NCBI GenBank assembly: GCA_949130495.1
Contig: OX422222.1
Coordinates: forward strand, 273,100,109-273,164,108
Reading direction: 5' to 3'
From: Sambucus nigra
Lineage: Eukaryota > Streptophyta > Magnoliopsida > Dipsacales > Adoxaceae
DNA: 64,000 nucleotides
Part shown: positions 11,324 through 21,243 of the stretch, piece after piece
Numbering within the stretch: the first letter of the stretch is position 1
How the letters are laid out: the number at the start of each line of letters is the position of its first letter
Program-made: the position numbers and the translations under genes
Notes under the pieces: generated by a model
Seen by the model: the letters and a program-made list of their open reading frames with translations, nothing else
What the model was told of the DNA's origin: nothing
Databases searched by the model: none

Positions 11324-11993
11324 TTAAGGGCATCTCGACCCATCATACACTTCTCTCGTTTGTAAAGGAGTATGTTGCCAATTTTTAGCAATGACTCCAT
11401 AATTAAAATAATCCTTATTAGAGTTCGATAAATTAACAACTAAGGCCCTATTCACAGACCTAGTCTTCAAATAATATGTATTGTCACTGGTAACCCATTT
11501 GTAACAAAACATCAATTTAGCGATGGCAACATGGGTCCTATAAATTTGATTCAGCCTATAAATCCCATTTACTACCCTATGAGTGTTGGGAGCTATCCCA
11601 CCTGGGACAACATCAAAATACTGAAAAAAAATTCTAAACAAAATCTATTAGGGGGAAATATAAATCCACACTCAGCAATGAAGAGAGAGGGAATCCAGTG
11701 ACCCTCAGACCGTGAAAACACATCTACAGATGGCAAGGGCATCTCTAAATCAACCCAATCAGTGATATTTCGTTCCCACCTAAATTTCTCTAAGGAATCC
11801 CCATGTACGATGTAAACCATGGCTATAAATAAAAAAAGGAAAGAAAAAGGAAAGAAGAGAAGCAAGCTTACAGAAAAATGAAGATTGAAGTGAGACAATG
11901 ATGAAAAGAAAAACTTAAAAATAGAGAACTTGGGGAAGAAGTAGACTTCAAAATCCTAAAATGGTTTGGTAAAGAAAATCCAAAAAAATCTCA

Positions 11994-12002
11994 CCTTTTA
12001 TA
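11994..12002 (-). promoter_or_regulatory. Candidate TATA box for the antisense gene
   Basis: TATAAAAGG on the minus strand, about 175 bases upstream of the proposed ATG at 11820. A start about 30 bases further on would give a 5' UTR of roughly 145 bases. It is well away from the 3' LTR of T, so it would be an internal promoter. Confidence 0.45.
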
Positions 12003-12221
12003 ACTTACCTGGGAAATCATGCAAGAAATACACATTTACAGTACAAAAGGTGTAAAATACCCATTTACCCTTTAGCAGTTTGCTAATTTTCAAATTATTT
12101 ACAAAAATACCATTGCAAAACCAAAACATAGAAAAATTATCTAAGTCCAACAGGTCGGAAAATGCTCACCAACTCGGAAAGAAATATATTCCATCCTTAT
12201 AGGAAAAGAATTAAGAATGAA

Positions 12222-12235
12222 GTATTGGGGGATTC
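12222..12235 (+). other. Polypurine tract of T
   Basis: AGTATTGGGGGATTC lies directly before the 3' LTR start TGTTGATACC. This G-run next to the LTR is the usual plus-strand primer site. Confidence 0.75.
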
Positions 12236-12745
12236 TGTTGATACCTAAAATTATCCACCAACGTGGACCAATCAGAACTGGACAAATATCTTCTTATGTG
12301 GCAAAAATCCTAATTAGCATATAGTGGCTCGATAGACATGTCGACCAACATGAAGAATGCAAACCATCAATACCAATAAAGCGTTACCATATTAAAGGTC
12401 TTAGCACATTTGGGTCACATAACCAACAACTATATTCATTATGTACGGGTGTAAATGCTTAAATGTATAAATCCTTGATATTCCAACTCTTGATCTCCGG
12501 GTCACTATAAATTCATTGTATTCCTTTCATCAAAAGACAAGATAGAACAAATTCTAGGATATTCTTCTTTACAAGAGTACCTATCTTTCTGTAATCCCTG
12601 AAATCCATACCACAACAATGGACGTAGGCCTTCTTACATAGCCGAACCACTTTAAAATCATGTGTCTCTCTTTTATTATTTCACTATAATTTTATATTTT
12701 ATCTGTGATTATAAATTTGGATCAGATCCATTTTTGTTATCAACA
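12236..12745 (+). repeat. 3' LTR of element T
   Basis: 510-bp partner of 598-1114, TGTTGATACC ... TTATCAACA. After its end the host frame (RT of chromovirus X) resumes at once, which fixes the boundary. Confidence 0.93.
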
Positions 12746-13640
12746 GCGGTTTTTTCAAAATAACTTTTCAAACTCGATATGGGCACTATGAGTTTTTGGT
12801 GATGACATTTAGTTTAACTAATGCTCCAACTATTTTTATGGATCTTATGAACCAGGTATTCCACCATTTCATTTATTCATTTGTGATTGTGTTCATAAAT
12901 AATGTGTTGATTTACTCACCTAGTATGGAGGAACATGAGATGCATTTGATCATTTTATTATAAATTTTAAAAGGGAAGAAAATATTTGCTAAGTTTATCA
13001 AGTGTGAGTTTTGATTAAATGAAATTATTTTCTTAGGGAATTTTGTTTCGGGAGATAAGATATATATTGATCCAAATAAGGTGAAACCCATTGTTAAATG
13101 GAATAGTCCTAAGAATGTTACAAAATTAGGAGTTTTCTATGATTGGTAGGTTACTACAAGAGATTTATTAAGGAACTTTCATCAATAGTGTTACCGTTAA
13201 CAAAGTTCACTTATAAAGAAATGAAATTTGTGTGGGATAAAGAATGCGATAGGAGTTTTAAAGAATTAAAGAATAGGTTGGTTTCAACTCCTGTACTTAC
13301 TATACCTTATGGGAATAAGAAAGGGTTAGGATGTGTTCTTATGAAAATTGAGAAAGTAATCACATATTCTTCTAGAAAATTAAAGATACATGAACGAAAT
13401 TACCCTACACATGATTTGGAGTTAGCTGTCATTATTTTTGCTTTGTAGTTGTGGAGAAATTACTTGTATAGAGAAATTATAAGATATTTATGAATCATCA
13501 AAATTTGAAACATTTGTTTACACATAAAGAACTGAATTTGAGACAGAGGTGCTAGATAGAGTTGATTAAAAACTATGAATGTATCATCCATCATCATCCT
13601 AGTAAGGCCAATCTGGTAGCAGATGCTTTGAGTAAAAAAT
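12746..13640 (+). pseudogene. Chromovirus X RT (second half) and RNase H
   Basis: Continuation of 1-597. Reads TRYGHYEFLVMTF, then NAPTIFMDLMNQVF. The catalytic box at 12892-12903 reads FINN instead of the FIDD typical of this lineage, so both Asp are lost. RNase H follows: 13143-13448 ([25 protein letters not shown]-like [26 protein letters not shown]) and 13562-13640 (HHPSKANLVADALSKKS). TGG to TGA/TAG changes account for several stops. Confidence 0.92.
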
Positions 13641-15183
13641 CATTGGGGATTTTTGGTTTCATACAATGTGCACATGTTGGAAATATTCATGAATTAGAAA
13701 CTAAGGGGATTGAATTAAAGTCATCAAAAGAGGGAGCATTGTTGGCACATGTTACAGTGAGTACTTTATTGGTAGAATGTATCAAAAATTGCAGGTTAAT
13801 GATGCATCCCTTGAGAAGAATAAACATGAGGTTCAGAATGGTAAAGAGAGTGACTTTAAGATTAAGAATGATGAATATTTGTTTTATAAAAATAGAATTT
13901 GTGTACCAAATAATGATCCATTCTTAAAGATGAATATTTTAAAAAAGGCCCATGGTTTTATTTATTCTATGCATCCTATATGTACCAAAATGTATATATA
14001 TTTGAAAGAGTGTTACTGGTGACACAAAACAAAATGTGAGATTATAGAATTTGTAGCTAAATGTTTAGTATGCCAGTAGGTGCAGGCAGAACATCAGAAA
14101 CTAGAATGATTTTTGTAGCCATTGTCAATTTAATCATGTAAGTAGGTATGATTCTATTTGGGTGATTGTAGAGAGATTGAAGAAGCATGCTCATTTTCTT
14201 CCAGTTAAGACTACCTACATTGTTGACAAGTATGCATATATGTACATTGATGAGATTATCCATTTACATGGGGCACTAGTGTCAATAGAATCAGATTGAG
14301 ATCCAACATTCACTTCTAAATTTTGGCCTCAACTATAGAATTCCATGGGCACTAATTTGAAGTTAAGTACACCATTTCATTCACAAATAGATGAAAAATA
14401 AAAAAAGATGATTCAAATATTAGAAGACATGTTATGAGCTTGTGTATTTGATTTCATGGGAAGTTAGGATTATCATTTTCCATTGATGAAATTCTCTTAT
14501 AACAACGATTATCAGTCTCCCATTTGTATGCCTCCTTATGAAGCTTTGTTTGGGAAGAGATGTAGAATGCCCTTATGCTGGGATGAAGCAGGTGAAATAA
14601 ATATTTTGGGTCCTGAATTGATAGGTATGAAAACTAAAAAGATAAAAATGATTCAAGAACGAATAAAAATAGCGCAAAACGGGCGAAAATTTTATGCAAA
14701 TATAAGAAATAATATATTGGAATTTCAAGAGGGTGATTTCCTATTCCTGCATATTTCACAGTGCAAAGGCGTCATGAGATTTAGGATGAAGGGGAAGCTA
14801 AGTCAAAGATACATTGGCCATATAAAGTGTACAATAGAGTTGGAACCGTAGCATAAATATTTGTGTTACCTCCAAAGGTATCTTGTTTACATGATGTGTT
14901 TCATGTATCAATTCTTCGTAAGTATTTGGTGGATCCATCGCAACAGTTGAAAACTTAGCCTATTGAATTCAAACAAGACTTGTTGTACATCAAGGAATTG
15001 GTGGAAATTCTGGATCGTAAGGAAAAATTATTAAGGAACAAAGTTATTCCCTTAGTTAAAGTGTTGTGGAGGAGACATGTAATTAAAGAAGAAACTTGGG
15101 AAAGGGAGGATAACATGAGGAAATAGTATCCCCATTTGTTCGGTAACTGACATTCATATTAAATTTCGAGGACGAAATATTCC
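13641..15183 (+). pseudogene. Chromovirus X integrase and C-terminal chromodomain region
   Basis: Zinc finger near 13930-14090 (KAHGFIYSMHPICTKMY, KCEIIEFVAKCLVCQ). Core 14130-14560: YDSIWVIVERLKKHAHFLPV, VSIESD*DPTFTSKFW keeps the second Asp; IDEK*KKMIQILEDML stands for TDGQSERVIQ, so the catalytic Glu is gone. 14483-14851 holds MKFSYNNDYQSPICMPPYEA and KRCRMPLCWDEAGE. The tail 14880-15150 (HDVFHVSILRKYLVDP, VEILDRKEKLLRNKV, PLVKVLWRRHVIKEETWE) is the Tekay-type C-terminus that targets heterochromatin. Many stops. Confidence 0.9.
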
Positions 15184-15196
15184 AAGGAGGGAGATT
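15184..15196 (+). other. Polypurine tract of chromovirus X
   Basis: AAGGAGGGAGATT immediately before the LTR start TGTGACAAACC, some 30 bases after the pol tail. Standard position. Confidence 0.85.
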
Positions 15197-15349
15197 TGTG
15201 ACAAACCAAAGAAAACTAAAATAAATTATATTTGAATTCTGCTTATATTATGGTATATGTGACAACCTGAATAAAGTTATAATCAATTCAATTTTAATTA
15301 TGCTTATATTATTGTGTGTGTGTGTGTGTCTATATATAATTATAATGTT
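15197..15349 (+). repeat. Start of the 3' LTR of chromovirus X, tandemly duplicated
   Basis: Begins TGTGACAAACC. A second, diverged copy of the first 60 bases starts at 15258 (TGTGACAACCTGAATAAAG), both running to a TGCTTATATTAT motif. A (TG)n run follows at about 15313-15330. Cut by element G1 at 15349; continues at 21249. Confidence 0.8.
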
Positions 15350-16407
15350 TGTAAGGACATATATTTCCTAGGCCCTAGTTTACATTAAGTATGTCGTATC
15401 CCGTTACAACCATCAAAGGAATTCACGTTCATATGTTCAAGAAGACGGATCCAAATAACACGCTTCTTCAAAATCTACGCGACATAAGGTATACTTTGGA
15501 ATAGATTTTGTTTTGAGTCATTTAGACTTTTTTACTAAGTATTGGGATACTTTTATAAAATGTTTTATTTCGAAATGATGAATTTTTTTAACTTAATTTT
15601 TTATCTAAAATACCTGTAGGTGAACTTTTGAAAATAATTTGTGTGTTCCTATCATTGAAACAACATCATAATGTCGTTAGATACATCGTTTGAAGCCTTG
15701 ATCAATTTTGGATCAAACGAAAGCATACTGTTTTAATTTTTATTTGGTCGATCAAACGACATCTGAATATCGTTCAAACGACATGAGGAAATCATTCGAA
15801 CGACATGCGGCGCCTCAAATTTTTTATGTTGGCTTATAAATACCTATTTCATGAAGCTTTTTAATTAAGAATTTTCCTTTACATAAACTGTACAACAGAT
15901 GCAAATAAGATTTTACTTTTTAGGGCTAAAAACCTTTTCTATTCACACAAACTCATACCAATTGCTTTTATGAATCATCTTTGGAACCCAAATACTTCTT
16001 TGTAGAAGCTTATTTTTATAGAGTGTCGTCTCTACTGCTAGACTTACGTATACTCGAGGGTATTCACTAGTAAAGGAGGAACTGCGATTCTTTTTATTCT
16101 CGAGGGAGTCATTATTGGTTCAAGGTTGCGGCATTTGTGGGTTCTTGCGAAAATTCATTGTAGATTTCTCAATTGTGTTGTAAGTTGCGATTTGAAAACA
16201 TTAGTGAAATAAAGGTTTTGCCCTGCGGGGATTTTTCTTGAAATTTGCATGCTTGTTGATTTAATTCTTTCAATCACATAGATGCATGTTTAGGGTTTTT
16301 TAAAATTAGAATTTGGTTTCTTTGATATTGACATCCAGTTGAACAATCTATCTCTATTGAAATATTGGTAAATCTCAAATTGGTATCAGAGCTTCCATGC
16401 GCTTACA
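15350..16407 (+). repeat. 5' LTR of G1
   Basis: TGTAAGGACATA ... GCGCTTACA. U3 holds a cluster of imperfect TCGTTCGAACGA palindromes at about 15685-15805, then a TATA box (CTTATAAATACC, near 15833). The last 35 bases contain an extra PBS-like TGGTATCAGAGC (16381-16392) inside the LTR. Confidence 0.9.
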
Positions 16408-16410
16408 AAG

Positions 16411-16422
16411 TGGTATCAGAGC
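16411..16422 (+). promoter_or_regulatory. Primer-binding site of G1 (initiator Met-tRNA)
   Basis: TGGTATCAGAGC, a perfect match to the common copia PBS, three bases (AAG) after the LTR end. A second identical 12-mer lies 30 bases upstream within the LTR. Confidence 0.92.
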
Positions 16423-16519
16423 AGGTTTCACCAAATTACCGTGAGATTATTTTTTCGTAAAAAAATTGTGATATCAATCGTTTTGAAAAATTGATTTTCG
16501 AAAAAGTGTAATTTTTCTA

Positions 16520-17450
16520 CTGGATAACTTATATAATCGGATGCCCATCTTTGATGGCACAAATTATGCCTACTGGAAAGCCCACATGAGATCTTGTTTA
16601 AAAGTTATTGATGAAAGAGTTTGGCTCGTATGTGAAAGAGGGTGGACTCCTCCCACTGTCACGATAGATAATGTGACCAGTCCTAAACCTGTGTCTAACT
16701 GGACTGAGGATGAATTTAGTGGAGTACCTATAACTCTCGAGGTCTTTTTGCTATTTATGGAGCCGTCACACTAGATGATTTTGGATGTATTATGACGTGC
16801 ACCACATCAAATGAGGCATGGTATATCCTCCAATTCACACATGAGGGTACCAGTGCGGTTAATGCATTGAAATTGAAAAATTTTACCCCCTAATTTGAGA
16901 CTATCACCATGTTAGAGTCCGAGTGTTTTGACGAGTTTTATGCTAGGTTGTTGGACATAGTTAATAGGAGTTTTAAGTTGGGTGAGAAAATTAAGGAGAC
17001 GAGAGTTGTTAAGAAGATTTTGAGGTCACTCCCATCCTATTTTATTCCTAAGGTAAATGTTTTGAACTCATTAGGGATATTAGATACACTTAGGTTAGAA
17101 GAACTCCTAAGATACCTTCAAACTTATGAGATTGACATGTTTTCCAAAACCGTTAAGCCTGCGGATAGAGGGATAGATTTAAAGCCTGGGGTTAAGAAAA
17201 AGAAAAAAGGGAAAGTTTGTGAGTCTGATTCTGAGAGTGAGATTGATTTAGATGACTTGTGCTGGTTTGCTAAAAAATTTAAAATGTTTGTCAAATTTTC
17301 CAAAGAAAATTCTTCCAATAAAAATACTTTTAAGAAAAACAAAACGAACGATGAGGTCAAGGAGAGCAATGAGAAAGAGGAAGATATATAGTGATATTAG
17401 TGCGAGAGTAAAGGTCACAAAGCTTTTGAGTGTCTCACTATGCTAAAGAG
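16520..17450 (+). pseudogene. G1 gag with first zinc knuckle
   Basis: Copia gag of the UBN2 type. Residues FDGTNYAYWKAHMRSCLK near 16550 and ERGWTPP follow the family start. The expected start codon at 16520 reads CTG where element A has ATGGATAAT. Frame changes near 16775 (VPITLEVFLLF marks the shift), resumes 16909-17391 (CFDEFYARLLDIVN, FKLGEKIKETRVVKKILRSL), then the Lys/Glu-rich tail. A degenerate zinc knuckle (CESKGHKAFEC) spans about 17400-17435. Confidence 0.88.
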
Positions 17451-18425
17451 AAAGGGAAAGAAGATTGATATTACCGCCACTCTTAGCGATAGTGACAAGG
17501 AGTTGGATGATTTTGGGAATGAATCACCGCATGAAAAGTGCATTTCTTTCATGGCTAGTCACGTGATCACATTTAGTTTATCCCACGATGATGAGGATAC
17601 GTGTAAATGTGAGAGCCTCGATCATATTTCGAGCCATCCGGGGATAGTGAGTGTGAGGATAAGACCTCAAGTGAGGGTGACGGTGATATCTAAATGTTTT
17701 TAGAGACTTGTCCACTGAGACGTTGAAAACTAAAAAGTTGAATAAAGAGTTAGGTCTTTAGGTGTTAGATTTGGGGAGAGAGAGAGAGAAGTTTCGAGGG
17801 TGTGTAAAAGGTAAGAGTTTCTTTATGTGAGCAGTTGATCGTCTTAGGCCATGAAAAGAGTGAATTGACCAACACTATGACTAGTCTTATAGGAGATCTT
17901 CAATGCTTATTAGAGACTCGAGAAACTTGAAGCCCGTGTATCCTAACTCGAGAGAGATCTTGAGCGTACCCAGAGGTCAAGGTCAATATTGAGGACAAAA
18001 ATAAGAATGTTGGAAAGATGTTCCTCGGTCATGGTTTGGGTAATGTTGAGATATTAGGAATAGGTTATGACCGTGCATCTACTTTCCAAGTTGCACCCGA
18101 GTTGGTTCTCGAGTTTATGATAGATCCATATGGATCTCAATCTACCCCACCTAAGCATCCATTTATCTGTAAGGGAGCGCATCCTAAACGTTTTGAGAGA
18201 AGTGTTCCTAGGCCGATTTATGTTTGCTCCCATTGCAAGAAGAGAGGACACCATAAGGAATTTTTCTTTAAGTTGGGTAGCGTGTCTCATAGGTATTTAC
18301 CTCATTATGCTACTACACGTGCTCCCACATTCACTCCCACACATGATACTTCGCATGCTCCCGTGCATTACATGAGAGAGTTTGAGCATTTTAGAGAGCA
18401 AGTTGAGTATTTAGTCAAGACGTAA
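17451..18425 (+). pseudogene. G1 gag-pol linker with second zinc knuckle
   Basis: Acidic segment (LSDSDKELDDFGNESPHE, 17470-17530), broken Leu/Glu/Arg coiled-coil region near 17850-18000, then open frame 18018-18425. The latter has GLGNVEILGIGYDRA and a second zinc knuckle CSHCKKRGHHKEFFFKL near 18220-18270. In full-length relatives this linker leads into protease (DSGCSxHM). Here it stops at 18423 and no protease or downstream pol follows. Confidence 0.75.
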
Positions 18426-20129
18426 CACATTTTGATGGATGTTTTTCATAGGATGTCACTGCTTTTGAAAAACTCCTTCGGACCTAATGACTGAGGTTTA
18501 GACTTGTTTGCTAGCATAGGATGATTTTCGTGATGCTATTTTATGCCTATTACTAATGAGTACTACCATTTTATTTTTATTTTTCCATTCTGGTACATTT
18601 TTCAAAAAAAACAAAAAGATTTTTGTTTTTTGAAATTTTTTTGAAAAATACAAAAAGATTTTCTATTTTTTGAGAAAATTTTTAAAAACCCAAAAATATT
18701 TTATGTTTGATAATTGATTTTTAAAAACACAAATAGATTTTTGTAGTTTATTTTACACCGTATATGAATGGACATTTAGGATGACCAGGTTACCACATGA
18801 TTCCAATATCCATGTGACTTTTTTATAGTGTTTTGAGATGTAACATCATTTCATCCATGTGCTTTACAATGTTTGGAGTCATTGAGATGTGATTAGTTAG
18901 TATTTCCTACATGTTTGACTCATGATATCCATTAATGAACACGTGCACGGATTTATTTGAGTATTTTACTTATTTATCACATTTTGTTGAAAGTATTTTC
19001 ATCTCAATCCTGTCTTTAAAATGAAACAAATGCGATAAGACGAGACAATGAAAGTATTGCATGTACGAACTATTGCCAGTGAGAGTATTATTGAAAAAAA
19101 TAAGAGTGGACATGGGTAAGGGTTGCGAAAGGTAAGTGAACTCGTCACATAAGCCACTATTTGAAAAGTGCCCAAGAAAAAATTAAGACAATAAAAAGAA
19201 AATTCTGCCAAAAAGGGGACCAATAGGAAATCTCTTAAAAAGATCATTTAGAACCTAAATAGAAAAATAAAAATAATTACTATTTATGAGGGATTTTGGT
19301 TGGAAATCAACAAATTTGTACTTCGTAACAAAGTCTTGGAAAAGCATTACATAGTTTTATACGTTATTGGTGTGGAAATCATTTTGGACTTTGATTTTTT
19401 GATTAGATTGAGTCAATATCATTTGAATTCAACATTTTACACCTAAGGATGCTTTTGAATTCATTCTTTAAGAGTATCCATATTCATCGTGCACATATGT
19501 TATGATTGTTTGAGTTGATTTTCCTATCAAATTTATTCACACCCATTCATTCCATTTTCACGATTTGGTTATCTTAGTGTTAGTTCATGGTGTGTGCTAT
19601 TTATGTAAATTATTTTTGTTCTCTTAAAAAATATTCGAAAAAATAAAAAAAAATCGTGAAAACTTTTGAGTTTATCCTTGCATGAGCTTAAGTGATATAT
19701 ATTTGTGATATTTTGCTATGCTTGTAGTGACACTTAGGGTTATTATGTTTTATTCTTCTTCTTGTCTATTTCGAACAAATAAAAAGGGGGATAATGAATT
19801 ATGAATTATGGGGGGAGTGAGAATTTGAATTATGGGGGACATTTTCCTTGATTTGATTTGATAATTGATTTTTATTTATCTCATTTCAAACTCGATACGT
19901 CACGAAGGTATTTTCTTTGTTTATTGTGTATAGGACTTTGATGATCATTTGAAACGCACATGAAATGAAGAGCAAAGAAAGCAAAGAGATTAGAAGATTT
20001 GAAAGTTGATGATTTTTTGAAGATTTACATATTTAGTATATATTTCCACTTTTATGTTCATGGGAGGGTATTAAATTTGTAAAAGACATTGATAATTCGG
20101 ATGTTTTTATTTTGTATAGGAATAGACAT
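18426..20129 (+). other. Non-coding 3' region of G1
   Basis: AT-rich, no recognisable coding sequence. 18601-18735 has about three degenerate copies of a roughly 50-bp unit with ACAAAAAGATTTTTG. Elements A and B have a similar long non-coding stretch before their PPT. Confidence 0.6.
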
Positions 20130-20140
20130 AGGGGGAGATT
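20130..20140 (+). other. Polypurine tract of G1
   Basis: AGGGGGAGATT next to the 3' LTR start. The same AGGGGGAGATT is found in elements A and B. Confidence 0.9.
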
Positions 20141-21243
20141 TATAAGAACATATTTCATAGTCCCTAGTTTTCATTAAGTGTGTCATATCCCATTACAGAC
20201 ATCAAAGGAATTCACGTTCATATGTTCAAGAAGAGGGGTCCGAATATCACACACATCTTCAACATCTACGCAACATGAGGTATACTTTGGTATAGATTTT
20301 GTTTTGAATTACTTAGATTCTTTACTAATTATTGAGATACTTTTATAAAATATGTTTATTTCAAAATGAGGCATTTTTCAAACTTAAATTTTTTTCTGAA
20401 ATACCAATAGGCGGACTTTTTAAAATAAAATTTTACGTTCATGTCGTTCAAATGACATGTTAATGTCGTTAGATACGTTGTTCCAAGCCCTTATGGACTT
20501 TGGATGAAACGACAGCATACTGTTTTGATTTTTAATAGGTCGTTTCATGGTCGTTCAAATGGCATCTGAATGGCTTTCAAAGTCTTTCGAACGACATGCG
20601 CCACCTCAAATTTTTTTTGTTAGCCTATAAATACTTATTTCGTGAAGCTTTTCAATTAATACTTTTCCTTTACTCAAACTGTATAATAGATGCAATTAAG
20701 TCTTTACTTTTTTGGGCTAAAAACCTTTTTCATTCACACAAACACATCCCAATTACTTTTGTGAATAATCTTTGGAACCCAAACACTTCTTTGTCGGAGT
20801 TTATTCTTGTGGAGTGTTGTCTCTACTGATGGACTTGGGGATACACGAGGGTATTCATTTCTAAAGGAGGAACTGCGGTTCTTGTGATTCTTGAGGAGGG
20901 TATTCATTTCTAAAGGAGGGTATTGATAGTTCTAGGTTGCGGTCTTTATGGCTTCTTAAGGGTATTCATTGGAGATTTTTCTATTGTGTTGTAACTTGCG
21001 ATTTGCAATCGTTAGTGGAATAAATGTTTTGCCCTGTGGGGATTTTTCTTGATATTTGCATGCTTATTTATTTAATTCTTTCAATCATATAGAAGCATGT
21101 TTAGGGTTTATTAAAATTGGAATTTGGTTTGTTTGATATTGACATCTAGGTAAATAAGTTCACTTTATTTAAATATTTTGAAATCTCAAATTAGTATCAC
21201 ATTTGCTTTCTCAAATTGGTATCAGAGCTTCCCTGCGCTTATA
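20141..21243 (+). repeat. 3' LTR of G1
   Basis: Starts TATAAGAACATA (TG decayed to TA) and ends GCGCTTATA (CA decayed to TA); otherwise collinear with 15350-16407. It has its own palindrome cluster (about 20445-20600) and TATA box (CCTATAAATAC near 20623). It also contains the inner PBS-like TGGTATCAGAGC at about 21217, which proves that this motif belongs to the LTR. Confidence 0.9.

Larger units (their letters stand above)
7814..11820 (-). pseudogene. Four-exon antisense gene of element T (aORF), coiled-coil protein
   Basis: On the strand opposite to gag-pol I can join four exons: 11820-11324, 11201-10055, 9970-9329 and 9043-7814. All junctions are GT..AG and phase 0; exon lengths are multiples of three after allowing one lost T (T-run near 11621) and removing the hAT MITE with one TSD copy. 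That gives about 1,028 codons. The N-terminus (GHWIPSLFIAECGF..., VPGGIAPNTHRVVNGIYRLN) resembles the plant 'putative gypsy type transposon' domain PF04195. A basic stretch MGKRKVTDL follows in exon 2. Exon 3 and much of exon 4 are Ala/Glu/Lys-rich coiled coil (KLATVEANLLSAEKKV). About a dozen in-frame stops make it a pseudogene. Tat-lineage elements are known to carry antisense ORFs here; their function is not established. Confidence 0.82.
598..12745 (+). mobile_element. Element T: Tat-lineage (Retand-like) Ty3/gypsy retrotransposon, 12.1 kb
   Basis: A complete but decayed LTR element inserted in the RT gene of chromovirus X. LTRs of 517 and 510 bp start TGTTGAT and end ATCAACA. Internal order is PBS, gag, PR, RT, RNaseH, a second archaeal-type RNaseH, INT, a repeat-bearing spacer, an antisense multi-exon gene, PPT. 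The second RNaseH and the extra antisense gene are marks of the Tat lineage. Flanking 5-mers (593-597 ATGAT, 12746-12750 GCGGT) do not match, so the target duplication has eroded or my boundary is off by a base or two. Confidence 0.92.
15350..21243 (+). mobile_element. Element G1: gag-only Ty1/copia element, 5.9 kb
   Basis: LTRs of about 1.06 and 1.10 kb (15350-16407, 20141-21243) with TGTAAG...CTTACA ends. Flanking 5-mers ATGTT (15345-15349) and ATATT (21244-21248) match at four of five bases. It has a Met-tRNA PBS, gag with two zinc knuckles, then 1.7 kb of non-coding sequence and a PPT. Integrase, RT and RNase H are absent, so it is non-autonomous. Its PPT and LTR ends match elements A and B, which point to the same lineage. 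Confidence 0.9.

Noticed and set aside
11821..11898. Hydrophobic N-terminal extension of the antisense gene (looks like a signal peptide)
   Set aside because: Comes from a pyrimidine-rich leader; the ATG at 11820 has better context and the conserved-looking protein starts there.
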